8,072 nt of DNA from AC-52 sp044870295 (GCA_044870295.1 JBIOYQ010000049.1:1-8072), one strand, 5' to 3'. Numbered from the stretch's first letter, positions 1 to 7,221 are shown. Notes: generated by a model not told the origin, from the sequence alone. Made by a program: numbers and translations.

Positions 1-1083
1 GGCATAGCGGATCAGTGAGGACACCAGCGAGCGCCTCACCGGATCGCGGTCGATGTCGTGGATCAGCGAGATGTCGAGCTTGATGATGTCCGGGACCAGG
101 CGATGGATGTGGGCCAGAGTGTTGAACCCGGCACCCGTGTCGTCCACCGCCACGCGCGCCCCTCGCAGGCGCAGCCCGTCCAGCGCTCGTTTGAGGGCGG
201 CGTAGTCCTCCACCTCGGCGTGCTCCGTGATCTCCACGACCACCCGGCCCCCCATCGGGCCGTCGAGCAGCGTCTGGAACCCCGGTGACATGACGGTCTG
301 GGGCGAGGCGTTCACGGAGAGGTAGGCGTTGCCGGGGATGGCCTCGAGCTGCGCCAGCGCGGCGGCCACCGCCAGCATCTCCAGGTCCGTGCGCAGGCCG
401 GCTTCCCCGGCTTCGTCGAACCACGAGTCCGGCGTTCGGTCGGGCTCGGTGCCGAACCGAGCCAGTGCCTCGACACCGACGATGGTGCCTCTGGTCAGAT
501 CCACGATCGGTTGGAACACCATCGACAGCGACCCATCGGCCAGGATCGTTCGGATCCGGTCCATCTCCAGCCGCACCTTCTCCGTGAGCAGCTGCTGCCG
601 TTCGAGCTCGTCCGCGGCGATGCGGCCGAGGACCTGGAGGAACTCGAGGTCGCGCGGCCCCAGCCAGGGGGCCGGCCGGTGGCTCAGGCATTCGAGGACC
701 CCGTAGGTCCGACCGCCGGAGAGCGAGACAGGGACGGCCACATAGGAGCCGATGCCCCACATCCGGACGATCTCGAGCTTCGACAGGTCGGCGTCGGCGG
801 TGACGTCGTTCACGAAGGACTGGATCCGGCCGTCCAGGACACGCCGGCCGAGCGTATCGGCGGCGACCCACGTGGCCCCGGCCCGCAGTCCGGTCGGGCC
901 GTCCTTGCCCTCGACCCTCCGGACCACCTCGTACTCCGGCGTGAACTGTCCGAGGACGCACACGTCCATGTCGAGGCGGCGACGGGCCGCGGCCATGACC
1001 CGGCGCAAGCTCTCCTGGGAGCGATCGAGTGCCAGCGACGCCAGCTCGTGGAGCGCCTCGTCCGCGTTCTTCAAGCTCGCCAT
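1..1083 (-). CDS. GAF-EAL domain cyclic-di-GMP phosphodiesterase (C-terminus beyond window)
   Basis: The frame is open from an ATG at 1083 down to position 1, giving 361 visible residues with no stop, so the C-terminus lies outside the window. Residues about 8-160 look like a GAF sensor domain, ending in a typical segment with SYVAVPVSLSGG and a terminal helix. Residues about 178-361 are most of an EAL domain, which hydrolyses c-di-GMP to pGpG. The visible catalytic and metal-binding set is intact: E205 of the EAL motif (VGVEALARF), N258 (SVNASP), E284 and E287 (VVEITEH), D314-D315 (VDDTGAG) and K335 (IIKLD). The last conserved Glu/Gln positions would lie past the edge. No GGDEF domain precedes the EAL, so this looks like a dedicated phosphodiesterase gated by a small-molecule or redox signal sensed by GAF. 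No signal peptide or membrane segment is visible, so it is probably cytosolic. It is transcribed divergently from the purine-type operon; a functional link is not shown. Confidence 0.93.
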   Translation of the reverse strand, partial: MASLKNADEALHELASLALDRSQESLRRVMAAARRRLDMDVCVLGQFTPEYEVVRRVEGKDGPTGLRAGATWVAADTLGRRVLDGRIQSFVNDVTADADLSKLEIVRMWGIGSYVAVPVSLSGGRTYGVLECLSHRPAPWLGPRDLEFLQVLGRIAADELERQQLLTEKVRLEMDRIRTILADGSLSMVFQPIVDLTRGTIVGVEALARFGTEPDRTPDSWFDEAGEAGLRTDLEMLAVAAALAQLEAIPGNAYLSVNASPQTVMSPGFQTLLDGPMGGRVVVEITEHAEVEDYAALKRALDGLRLRGARVAVDDTGAGFNTLAHIHRLVPDIIKLDISLIHDIDRDPVRRSLVSSLIRYA

Positions 1084-1088
1084 CCCAA

Positions 1089-1099
1089 CCCTCCCCTCC
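1089..1099 (-). promoter_or_regulatory. Strong Shine-Dalgarno site of the GAF-EAL gene
   Basis: Read on the minus strand, GGAGGGGAGGG ends five bases before the ATG at 1083. It supports that ATG as the true start. Confidence 0.7.
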
Positions 1100-1138
1100 G
1101 AGGGACGCCACGGGCGGCGTGGTAGCCGTGCCGGCGCC

Positions 1139-1167
1139 AACCTATGCGGCGGCCGGGCCGCGAACAA
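1139..1167 (-). promoter_or_regulatory. Candidate promoter of the GAF-EAL gene
   Basis: On the minus strand, TTGTTC (1167-1162) and TAGGTT (1144-1139) are separated by exactly 17 bases. Each matches three of six consensus bases of a sigma-70-type promoter, so the spacing is ideal but the hexamers are weak. Transcription would begin about 50 bases upstream of the ATG. A 13-base palindrome sits inside the spacer, a typical position for a repressor or activator site. Confidence 0.25.
1149..1161. repeat. Perfect 6-1-6 GC-rich palindrome, possible operator
   Basis: GCGGCC-G-GGCCGC is a perfect inverted repeat around a single central base. It lies in the spacer of the candidate GAF-EAL promoter. 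In DNA this rich in GC, such a palindrome can arise by chance. Confidence 0.3.
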
Positions 1168-1307
1168 TCGGGCGATGGACTCCTCGTGGGGGGCGGAGGG
1201 TTAGGTCTCTGGTTGGGGGCGGCATCCCCAGCCCCTCAGGCCACGCCGGTCATGGGCGCCTGGTGGTCGGGCCGCCGAGGCTGGTGTTTACTCTGGGTGG
1301 AGCGCCT

Positions 1308-1313
1308 GGAGGG
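1308..1313 (+). promoter_or_regulatory. Shine-Dalgarno site fixing the start of the dehydrogenase
   Basis: GGAGGG lies four bases upstream of the ATG at 1318, which is close but usable. It favours this ATG over the in-frame ATGs at 1144 and 1252. Confidence 0.5.
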
Positions 1314-1317
1314 TGGC

Positions 1318-3945
1318 ATGGAGTTCGTCCTGAACGAGAAGGCCATGGCCGTGGAGGTCCGGCCCGGCGCAACCCTGCTGGAGCTGCTGCGGGACGGGTG
1401 CGGGGTGACGTCGGTCAAGGACGGCTGTGCCCCGGAGGGATCGTGCGGCGCCTGCACCGTGCTGATCGACGGCAAGGCGGTGGTCTCGTGCGCCCAGCCG
1501 GCGACCCGAGCGCAGGGGCGCGCCATCACCACCCAGGAAGGGCTCTCGCCCGACACCCGAGCGGAGTGGGCACACGCGTTCGTCGCCGCCGGGGCCTCCC
1601 AATGCGGGTTCTGCTCGCCCGGGATCGTCATGAAGGCCGAGTCCCTCCTGGCGAAGAACCAGTCGCCCTCGCGCGCCGAGATCTCGAAGTCACTGGCCGG
1701 CAACCTGTGCCGGTGCACGGGGTACGTGAAGATCGTCGACGCGATCGAGCTGGCCGCGGGGGCCAGGCGGGGTGAACCGCTTCCCGAGCTGGACCGCTCC
1801 GGCCGGGTGGGCTCGCGGACCGCTCGATATCTGGGCTCGGAGCTGGCTTTGGGCGACAAGCCCTACATCAACGACCTGCGCGTGGAGGGAATGCTGCACG
1901 GGGCCCTCCGCTTCTCCGACCATCCCCGCGCCCGGGTGTTGAGCATCGACACGTCCAGGGCCGAGGCCCATCCTGGCGTGGTGGCGGTGGTCACGTGGCG
2001 TGACGTGGCGGGCAACCGAAACCAGGGCGAGATCTATCCCGACTGGCCGCAGTTCGTCGCGGAAGGTGAGAACACCCGGTACGTCGGTGATGTCCTAGCA
2101 GCCGTGGCCGCCGAGTCGAGAGCCGCCGCCCGGGAGGGAGCCGCCCTGGTCGAGGTGGAGTACGAGGTCCTCGAACCGATCACCGATCCTCACCGGGCCA
2201 TGCAGGACGAGGCGCCGCCCATCCACGACGGCGGCAACGTGCTTTCGGTCTCCACCGTTCGACGTGGCGACGTGGACGCCGCCCTGGCCACGGCCGCCCA
2301 TGTGGCGACGGAGACCTTCCAGACGCAGTTCATCGAGCACGCCTTCTTGGAGCCCGAGTCGTCCCTGGTCGTGCCCGACCCGCCCGACGATCCCGGGGTG
2401 CGCTTCCACGTGTACTCACAGGGCCAAGGGGTCTGGTCGGACCGGCGGCAGATCGCGTCGTTCATGGGCCTCAGCGAAGCGGAGGTCAGGGTGACCCAAG
2501 TGTCCAACGGCGGCGCGTTCGGAGCCAAAGAGGACCTCAACGTGCAGTGCCACAGCGCGTTGCTGGCTTCCTCGACAGGTCGGCCCGTGCTGACGACGCT
2601 GTCCCGGGCGGAATCGATGAACTTCCACGCGAAGCGCCACCCCATCTGGATGGAGTACACGGTCGGGTGCGACGAGGAGGGCAGCCTGGTCGCCGTGCGG
2701 GCCAGGATGGTCGGGGACACCGGGGCGTACGCCAGCGTGGGGGACAAGGTCCTCGAACGAGCCGCCGGCCACAGCTGCAGCGTGTACCGCGTCCCGAACG
2801 TCGACGTCGAGGCCCGCGCGGTCTACACGAACAACCCACCGTGCGGGGCCATGCGAGGGTTCGGTTCGAACCAGGCGAACTTCGCCATCGAGGGCATGAT
2901 GGACATCCTGGCCGAGCAGGTCGGTCTCGACGGGTGGGAGATGCGGTGGCGCAACGCCGTGGACGTGGGCGACCGGTTTGGGACGGGGCAGATCCTGGGG
3001 CCCGGCGTCGGCATCAAGAAGACTCTGCTGGCGGTGAAGGACGGGTACGACCAGGCCCGGGACGAGGGCAAGGCCGTCGGCGTCGCGTGCGGCGCCAAGA
3101 ACACGGGCGTGGGAAACGGGCTCACCGAGTACGGCAAGGCCATCCTGCGGCCGGAGGCCGACGGCACGATCACGCTGCTCCACTCCTGGACCGAGATGGG
3201 GCAGGGGTGCCACACGGTGCTGGCGCAGATCCTGTGCGAGGAGCTGGGCATCGGGTTCGATCGCGTCCGGGTGTCGGTCGACACGTCTCGCGAGCTGGAG
3301 ACGGGACAGACCACCGCGTCCCGGGCAACCGTCCTGGGCGGCCGGGCCATCATCGAGGCCGTGAAGAACCTGAAGGCGTCGTTGAACGGCGGAGCGCTGG
3401 AGGACCTCGCCGGCAGGGAGTTCTACGGTGAGGTCAAGGTGGACTGGACGCACAAGCCGGGACAGGGACCGGACGGCGCGGCCACCCACTTCGCCTACGG
3501 GTGGGCGACCCAGATGGTGATCCTGGACGCGGACGGGCGGATCGAGAAGGTCGTGGCGGCCCATGACGTGGGCAGGGTGATCAACCCCACGCTGCTCGAG
3601 GGCCAGATCGAGGGCGCGGTCCACATGGGGCTCGGGCACGCCTTGAGTGAGGAGTACGTCGTCCAGGGCGGCGTGCCTGTGACCAGCACATTGAAGTCGC
3701 TGCACATCATCCCGCCGCAGGGGATGCCGGAGGTGGAGTGCGTCTTCGTCGAGGAGCCGCAGCCAGAGGGGCCGTACGGCGCGAAGGGGGTCGGCGAGAT
3801 CGCGCTGGTCCCGACGGCTTCGGCCGTGGCCGGAGCCCTGCACGCCTTCGACGGGGTTCGCAGAACCCAGCTGCCCATGCGGGACTCGCCGGCCGCTCGA
3901 GCGGCCGTCCCCCGACTGGTCGGCGCGAGGCAAGCTCACGAGTAG
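1318..3945 (+). CDS. Selenium-dependent-type xanthine dehydrogenase: fused [2Fe-2S] and molybdopterin-binding subunit
   Basis: An 875-residue molybdenum hydroxylase that would hydroxylate a purine or related N-heterocycle, passing electrons from the Mo centre through two [2Fe-2S] clusters to an FAD subunit. Residues 1-145 hold the clusters: C37, C43, C46, C58 (ferredoxin-like) and C96, C99, C131, C133 (helical, NLCRCTGY). The Mo part begins near 165 with the hammerhead domain (TRYVGDVLAAVAAES, 253-267). It continues with GGAFGAKED (398-406), MRGFG (512-516), MGQG (627-630), AHDVGRVINP (748-757) and catalytic E827 in KGVGEIA. E405, R513 and E827 match bovine xanthine oxidase E802, R880 and E1261. 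The domain order, length and motifs such as NTGVGNG and LEDLAGREFYGE resemble the selenium-dependent xanthine dehydrogenase family of clostridia, as I recall it. In that family selenium is a labile cofactor, not selenocysteine. The start at 1318 is where the ferredoxin domain begins. The substrate and actual selenium use are inferred. Confidence 0.93.
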   Translation: MEFVLNEKAMAVEVRPGATLLELLRDGCGVTSVKDGCAPEGSCGACTVLIDGKAVVSCAQPATRAQGRAITTQEGLSPDTRAEWAHAFVAAGASQCGFCSPGIVMKAESLLAKNQSPSRAEISKSLAGNLCRCTGYVKIVDAIELAAGARRGEPLPELDRSGRVGSRTARYLGSELALGDKPYINDLRVEGMLHGALRFSDHPRARVLSIDTSRAEAHPGVVAVVTWRDVAGNRNQGEIYPDWPQFVAEGENTRYVGDVLAAVAAESRAAAREGAALVEVEYEVLEPITDPHRAMQDEAPPIHDGGNVLSVSTVRRGDVDAALATAAHVATETFQTQFIEHAFLEPESSLVVPDPPDDPGVRFHVYSQGQGVWSDRRQIASFMGLSEAEVRVTQVSNGGAFGAKEDLNVQCHSALLASSTGRPVLTTLSRAESMNFHAKRHPIWMEYTVGCDEEGSLVAVRARMVGDTGAYASVGDKVLERAAGHSCSVYRVPNVDVEARAVYTNNPPCGAMRGFGSNQANFAIEGMMDILAEQVGLDGWEMRWRNAVDVGDRFGTGQILGPGVGIKKTLLAVKDGYDQARDEGKAVGVACGAKNTGVGNGLTEYGKAILRPEADGTITLLHSWTEMGQGCHTVLAQILCEELGIGFDRVRVSVDTSRELETGQTTASRATVLGGRAIIEAVKNLKASLNGGALEDLAGREFYGEVKVDWTHKPGQGPDGAATHFAYGWATQMVILDADGRIEKVVAAHDVGRVINPTLLEGQIEGAVHMGLGHALSEEYVVQGGVPVTSTLKSLHIIPPQGMPEVECVFVEEPQPEGPYGAKGVGEIALVPTASAVAGALHAFDGVRRTQLPMRDSPAARAAVPRLVGARQAHE

Positions 3946-3963
3946 GTCGACGTCCGCGCTCCG

Positions 3964-5313
3964 ATGAGGACCGAGGTCCTGTACGGGGGCACGGTGGTCA
4001 CGTCGCTCTCCCCACCGCAGGTGATCAAGGCCGACGTCGCGGTCGCCGGGGGCCGGATCCTCGACGTCAGCCCCGCAGCCCGCAAGGGCGACCAGGCCGT
4101 CGATTGCTCGAGGTGCCTCATCCTCCCGGGGCTGGTGTGCGCCCACCATCACCTGTACTCATCGCTGGCGCGCGGGATGCCCTTCGAGCTCGAGCCGCCC
4201 ACGAACTTCGTAGAGATCCTTCGCCGGGTCTGGTGGCGACTGGATCGCGCGCTGGACCTTGGCAGCATCTACGCTTCGGCGGCGGTCGGTGGCGCGGTCG
4301 CCCTGCTCTCCGGCACGACCACGATCGTCGACCATCACGCCTCCCCGAGCGCGGTCGACTTGGCGCTGACAGAGGTCGGGGTGGCCCTTGGCCATCTCGG
4401 CGCTCGCGGTGTTCTCTGTTATGAGGTGAGCGACCGGGACGGCCCTCAGGCTGCCGCCGAGGGCTTGAAGGAAACTCGTCGCTTCGAGCAGGAGGAGCGG
4501 GCCTCGCTGTCACCGGGAGGAGAGCTCCTGCGCACGATGGTCGGCGCGCACGCGTCCTTCACGCTGTCCGAGGACACCCTCAGGGAATGCGTCCAGACGG
4601 CTCGTGACCTCGACACGGGCATCCACATCCACGTCGCCGAAGACCTCGCGGACCAGCGCGACGCCCAGGCCAGGTTCGGCGTCCGCGTGGTGCGCCGACT
4701 GGCCGATGTGGGGGTGCTGGACGACCGCGCGGTGCTGGCGCACTGCATCCACGTCGACGACGAGGAGATGGAGCTGATCAGAGCCTCCGGCGCCACCGCG
4801 GTCCACAACCCCCGGTCGAACATGAACAACGGCGTCGGACACGCCCCCGTGGGCAGGCTCAATCCCCTCGCCCTCGGCACCGACGGCATCGGCGGCGACA
4901 TGTTCGCGGAGGGACGCGCCGCCTACTGGCGGGCTCGTGAGGAGGACCTGTCGCTCTCGCCGCGATGGGTGCTGGACCTCCACGCAACGTCGGCCCGGGT
5001 GGCCGCCAGAGTCTTCGACGAACCCCTCCTCGGCACGATCCAGCGCGGCGCGCCTGCCGACCTCGCCGTCCTCGAATACGACCCACCGACCCCGCTGGAC
5101 ACGGACAACCTCGCCGGCCACTGGGTGTTCGGCTTGACCTCGCGCCACGTTCGTGACGTCATGGTGGGCGGGGAGTGGAGCGTGCGGAACCGGCGCCTGG
5201 CTCGGGTGGATTCGGTCGAGCTGACCGCTCGATGCGTGGAGGCGGCCCAGCGCCTGTGGGCGCGCATGGAGGACATCCCGGAGCATCCGTTCACGCCCGC
5301 CGGAGGAAACTGA
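3964..5313 (+). CDS. ssnA: SsnA-family amidohydrolase (purine/selenium-associated, ATZ/TRZ type)
   Basis: A 449-residue metal-dependent amidohydrolase. I assign it to SsnA because several long motifs agree with what I recall of Escherichia coli SsnA: WWRLDRALD (90-98), VDHHASP (122-128), RSNMNNGVGH (284-293), LALGTDGIGGDMF (302-314) and DNLAGHWVFG (381-390). The metal and catalytic residues are present: H61 and H63 (AHHH), H223 and E226 (HIHVAE), H260 and D307. An active hydrolase is therefore likely, probably a deaminase or ring-opening enzyme on a purine-like substrate. The precise reaction of SsnA is not settled. SsnA genes sit beside xdhD and ygfK in enterobacteria and in purine/urate-degradation clusters of gut anaerobes. 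The gene follows the dehydrogenase after 18 bases and is in the same frame as it. No good Shine-Dalgarno precedes the ATG, so translation may depend on ribosomes arriving from upstream. It is probably cytosolic, with no signal peptide. Confidence 0.92.
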   Translation: MRTEVLYGGTVVTSLSPPQVIKADVAVAGGRILDVSPAARKGDQAVDCSRCLILPGLVCAHHHLYSSLARGMPFELEPPTNFVEILRRVWWRLDRALDLGSIYASAAVGGAVALLSGTTTIVDHHASPSAVDLALTEVGVALGHLGARGVLCYEVSDRDGPQAAAEGLKETRRFEQEERASLSPGGELLRTMVGAHASFTLSEDTLRECVQTARDLDTGIHIHVAEDLADQRDAQARFGVRVVRRLADVGVLDDRAVLAHCIHVDDEEMELIRASGATAVHNPRSNMNNGVGHAPVGRLNPLALGTDGIGGDMFAEGRAAYWRAREEDLSLSPRWVLDLHATSARVAARVFDEPLLGTIQRGAPADLAVLEYDPPTPLDTDNLAGHWVFGLTSRHVRDVMVGGEWSVRNRRLARVDSVELTARCVEAAQRLWARMEDIPEHPFTPAGGN

Positions 5314-5314
5314 G

Positions 5315-6331
5315 ATGGCCGTCGCCGGCGAGGGTCGCGTCGCCATCTACCTCCAGGACAAGCACCCCATCCGCGAAGCCATGGAGTACGCGAAGTACGC
5401 GGAGGACCGCGGGTTCGAGGCCGTGTGGCAGGCGGAGAGCCGATTGGTGCGGGAGGCCACCGTGCCGATGGCGGCCTACGCGGCCGTCACCGACCGCATC
5501 AAGATCGGATCCGGCGTGGTGAACAACTGGACGCGCAACGCCGGGCTGCTCGCCGCCACCTTCGTGACCCTGGACGACCTGGCCCCGGGACGCATCCTGC
5601 TGGGCATCGGGGCCTGGTGGGACCCCCTGGCCTCGAAGGTCGGCATCGACCGCCGGCGGCCTCTGGTCGCCATGCGCGAGGTGATCGAGGCAACTCGCCG
5701 ACTGCTGGCCATGGAGCGCGTCACGTATCACGGCGAGTTCGTGCACCTCACGGACGTCGAGATCGACGTGGTGCACGGGCGGCGCGAGCCGAGGGACGTC
5801 CCGATCTACGTCGGCGCCACCGGCATGCGGATGATGGAGCTGGCGGGAGAGATCGGCGACGGGGTCGTGCTGAACTACCTGGTCGGCCCCAGGTACAACG
5901 ACGCGGCCCTGGAAGCGCTGGCGCGAGGCGCCGCGCGCTCGGGCCGTGCGGTTGCCGACATCGACCGGCCGCAGCTCGTGGTGTGCTCGCTCGACGTCGA
6001 TCGTGACGCCGCCCTCGACCGGGCCCGTGAGCTGGTGACCCAGTACCTCGGGCAGCAGCCGCACATCATGAAGGCGAGCGGCGTGGACCAATCGCTGCTG
6101 GACGAGATCGGCAAGGTCCTGACGTGGCCGGCCGGGCCCGAGGAGATCCGCCGAGCCATGAAGCTCGTGCCTGACGAGGTCGTCCAGCTCATCACCGCCA
6201 GCGGCACCCCCGACGAGTGCCAGGCCAAGGTCCGCGAGTACGTCGACGCCGGGTGCACCTGTCCGGTGCTGTATCCACTGGGCGACGACGTGCCGGCCAT
6301 GATCGACGCGTTCGCGGGGGGCACGTTCTGA
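5315..6331 (+). CDS. LLM-class (luciferase-like) flavin- or F420-dependent oxidoreductase
   Basis: A 338-residue TIM-barrel enzyme of the bacterial luciferase superfamily. The segment from RIKIGSGVVNNWTRNAG (61-77) through TLDDLAPGRILLGIGAW (85-101) and the later PIYVGATGMRMMELAGEIGDG (163-183) match the pattern of methylenetetrahydromethanopterin reductase-like members. Most of these use coenzyme F420, while some relatives, such as the pyrimidine monooxygenase RutA, use FMN. The sequence alone does not decide the cofactor or the substrate. The start is clear: GGAGG at 5302-5306 lies eight bases upstream of the ATG, inside the end of ssnA, and the two genes are one base apart. Its stop overlaps the ATG of the FAD subunit by one base. 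This position inside a xanthine dehydrogenase operon suggests a redox step on the same substrate or its product, which is an inference. Length is normal and there is no sign of damage. Confidence 0.9.
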   Translation: MAVAGEGRVAIYLQDKHPIREAMEYAKYAEDRGFEAVWQAESRLVREATVPMAAYAAVTDRIKIGSGVVNNWTRNAGLLAATFVTLDDLAPGRILLGIGAWWDPLASKVGIDRRRPLVAMREVIEATRRLLAMERVTYHGEFVHLTDVEIDVVHGRREPRDVPIYVGATGMRMMELAGEIGDGVVLNYLVGPRYNDAALEALARGAARSGRAVADIDRPQLVVCSLDVDRDAALDRARELVTQYLGQQPHIMKASGVDQSLLDEIGKVLTWPAGPEEIRRAMKLVPDEVVQLITASGTPDECQAKVREYVDAGCTCPVLYPLGDDVPAMIDAFAGGTF

Positions 6332-7221
6332 TGGACGTGTTCCTTCCGAGGACCCTGGACGAGGCCCTGGAGACGAAGGCGGCGCACCCACACGCGCTGC
6401 CCATCGCGGGGGGAACCGATGTGATGGTCGAGCTGAACTTCGACCGTCACCGTCCCGATGCCATCCTCGACGTCTCGCGACTGCCCGAGCTGCTGGTGTG
6501 GCGGCACGAGGACGGGCACGTGTTCCTGGGGGCCGGCGTGACCTTCACCAGGATCATGCGGGAGCTGGCGGCGTTCACTCCCCTGACGCAGGCGTCACGA
6601 ACGGTCGGATCGCCACAGATCCGGAATCGCGCAACCGTGGGAGGGAACCTTGGAACGGCGTCCCCGGCCGGCGACGCGCTGCCGGTCCTGGCCGCGTACG
6701 ACGCGGACATCGTCCTGTCGAGTGCCTCCAGGGGAACCCGCACCGTTCCATGGCACGAGTTCCACGTCGGTGTGAAGAAGACCTCTCTGCGACCTGACGA
6801 GCTGATTCTGGGAGCCCGGTGGCGGGTGGTGAACGGGCCGGGGTCATTCTCGAAGATCGGGACGCGGAACGCGATGGTGATCTCGGTCGCGGGCGTGTGC
6901 CTGGTGCTGGACGATGGCGGCCGCTCCGTGCGGCTGGCGCTCGGATCGGTGGCTCCGACGATCGTTCGCGCCGCCGACGCGGAGGCGTTCGCCGCTCGGT
7001 CTCTGGAGGACGCCGGCGCCTGGGACGATCCCGACGCCCGGCTCGGACCCGGGGCGATCGACGGGTTCGGCGCCCTGGTCGCTGATGCCATTCGACCCAT
7101 CGACGACGTGCGGGGCACGGCCGCCTACCGTCGCCATGCGTGCTCGGTGCTGGCCCGCCGAGCGCTGGTGTGGGCGATGGACGACCGGCGCTCGGCGGCT
7201 CGAGGAGGTCCGACGGCCTGA
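6331..7221 (+). CDS. FAD-binding subunit of a molybdenum hydroxylase (CoxM/XdhB/YgfM type)
   Basis: A 296-residue flavoprotein subunit that would take electrons from the [2Fe-2S] clusters of a xanthine dehydrogenase-type complex and pass them to NAD or another acceptor. The two FAD pyrophosphate-binding loops are evident: PIAGGTDVMVEL at 24-35 and the longer IRNRATVGGNLGTASPAGDALP at 97-118. The C-terminal region resembles the CO dehydrogenase flavoprotein C-terminal domain (LALGSVAPTIVRA, followed by a helical tail). Length is typical, with no [4Fe-4S] insertion as found in 4-hydroxybenzoyl-CoA reductase. The frame is open further upstream to an ATG at 6217. However, family members begin near the ATG at 6331, which overlaps the previous stop as TGATG and has a G-rich stretch at 6316-6321 as a possible ribosome site. 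It probably serves the fused Mo/Fe-S subunit at 1318-3945, which lacks its own FAD domain. Confidence 0.93.
   Translation: MDVFLPRTLDEALETKAAHPHALPIAGGTDVMVELNFDRHRPDAILDVSRLPELLVWRHEDGHVFLGAGVTFTRIMRELAAFTPLTQASRTVGSPQIRNRATVGGNLGTASPAGDALPVLAAYDADIVLSSASRGTRTVPWHEFHVGVKKTSLRPDELILGARWRVVNGPGSFSKIGTRNAMVISVAGVCLVLDDGGRSVRLALGSVAPTIVRAADAEAFAARSLEDAGAWDDPDARLGPGAIDGFGALVADAIRPIDDVRGTAAYRRHACSVLARRALVWAMDDRRSAARGGPTA

Larger units (their letters stand above)
1084..1317. promoter_or_regulatory. Divergent intergenic region between the GAF-EAL gene and the operon
   Basis: These 234 bases separate the two divergent start codons and must hold the promoter of the GAF-EAL gene and probably that of the operon. 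No convincing ORF lies here. The reading frame of the downstream dehydrogenase stays open upstream to an ATG at 1144, but that stretch encodes no recognisable domain. Besides the candidate promoters and palindrome listed separately, there is an inverted repeat CCACG-N5-CGTGG at 1108-1122. For the operon only a weak -10-like TTTACT at 1287-1292 is visible, with a poor -35 match (TGGTCG, 1264-1269, 17-base spacing). I see no riboswitch or regulator box that I can name. Confidence 0.5.

Noticed and set aside
511..1125. Plus-strand open frames across the first kilobase (also 58-288, 329-706 and 752-1204)
   Set aside because: All lie antisense to the GAF-EAL gene, whose translation carries a complete visible set of EAL catalytic motifs.
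1105..1130. Overlapping inverted repeats (CCACG/CGTGG and CACGG/CCGTG) as a possible riboswitch or attenuator
   Set aside because: Stems are only five base pairs and mutually exclusive, with no T-tract or known aptamer core. Such short repeats are expected in DNA this rich in GC.
1144..1317. N-terminal extension of the dehydrogenase from ATG 1144 or 1252
   Set aside because: The 58 extra residues show no homology and no convincing twin-arginine or Sec signal. The ferredoxin domain begins at ATG 1318, behind GGAGGG.
1318..3945. Carbon monoxide dehydrogenase large subunit (CoxL) as an alternative identity
   Set aside because: The Mo subunit is fused to its [2Fe-2S] domain and has purine-type E405 and R513; the CoxL-type active-site loop with its cysteine (AYRCSFR-like) is not seen.
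2416..4152. A 578-codon open frame on the minus strand opposite the dehydrogenase
   Set aside because: It is a shadow produced by GC-rich codon use of the real gene. The translation is low-complexity, rich in Arg, His, Asp and Gly, with no recognisable domain.
6217..6330. Longer start of the FAD subunit at ATG 6217
   Set aside because: It would overlap the LLM gene by 115 bases and adds Arg-rich sequence. The ATG at 6331 overlaps the stop and matches the usual family start.
5291..6391. A 366-codon minus-strand open frame opposite the LLM gene
   Set aside because: Shadow frame. The plus-strand protein has clear luciferase-family motifs, a ribosome site and operon coupling; this frame has none.
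7140..7220. Longer start of the small [2Fe-2S] subunit at ATG 7140
   Set aside because: It adds 27 residues without homology inside the FAD gene. The ATG at 7221 has GAGGAGGT upstream and the family's normal N-terminus.
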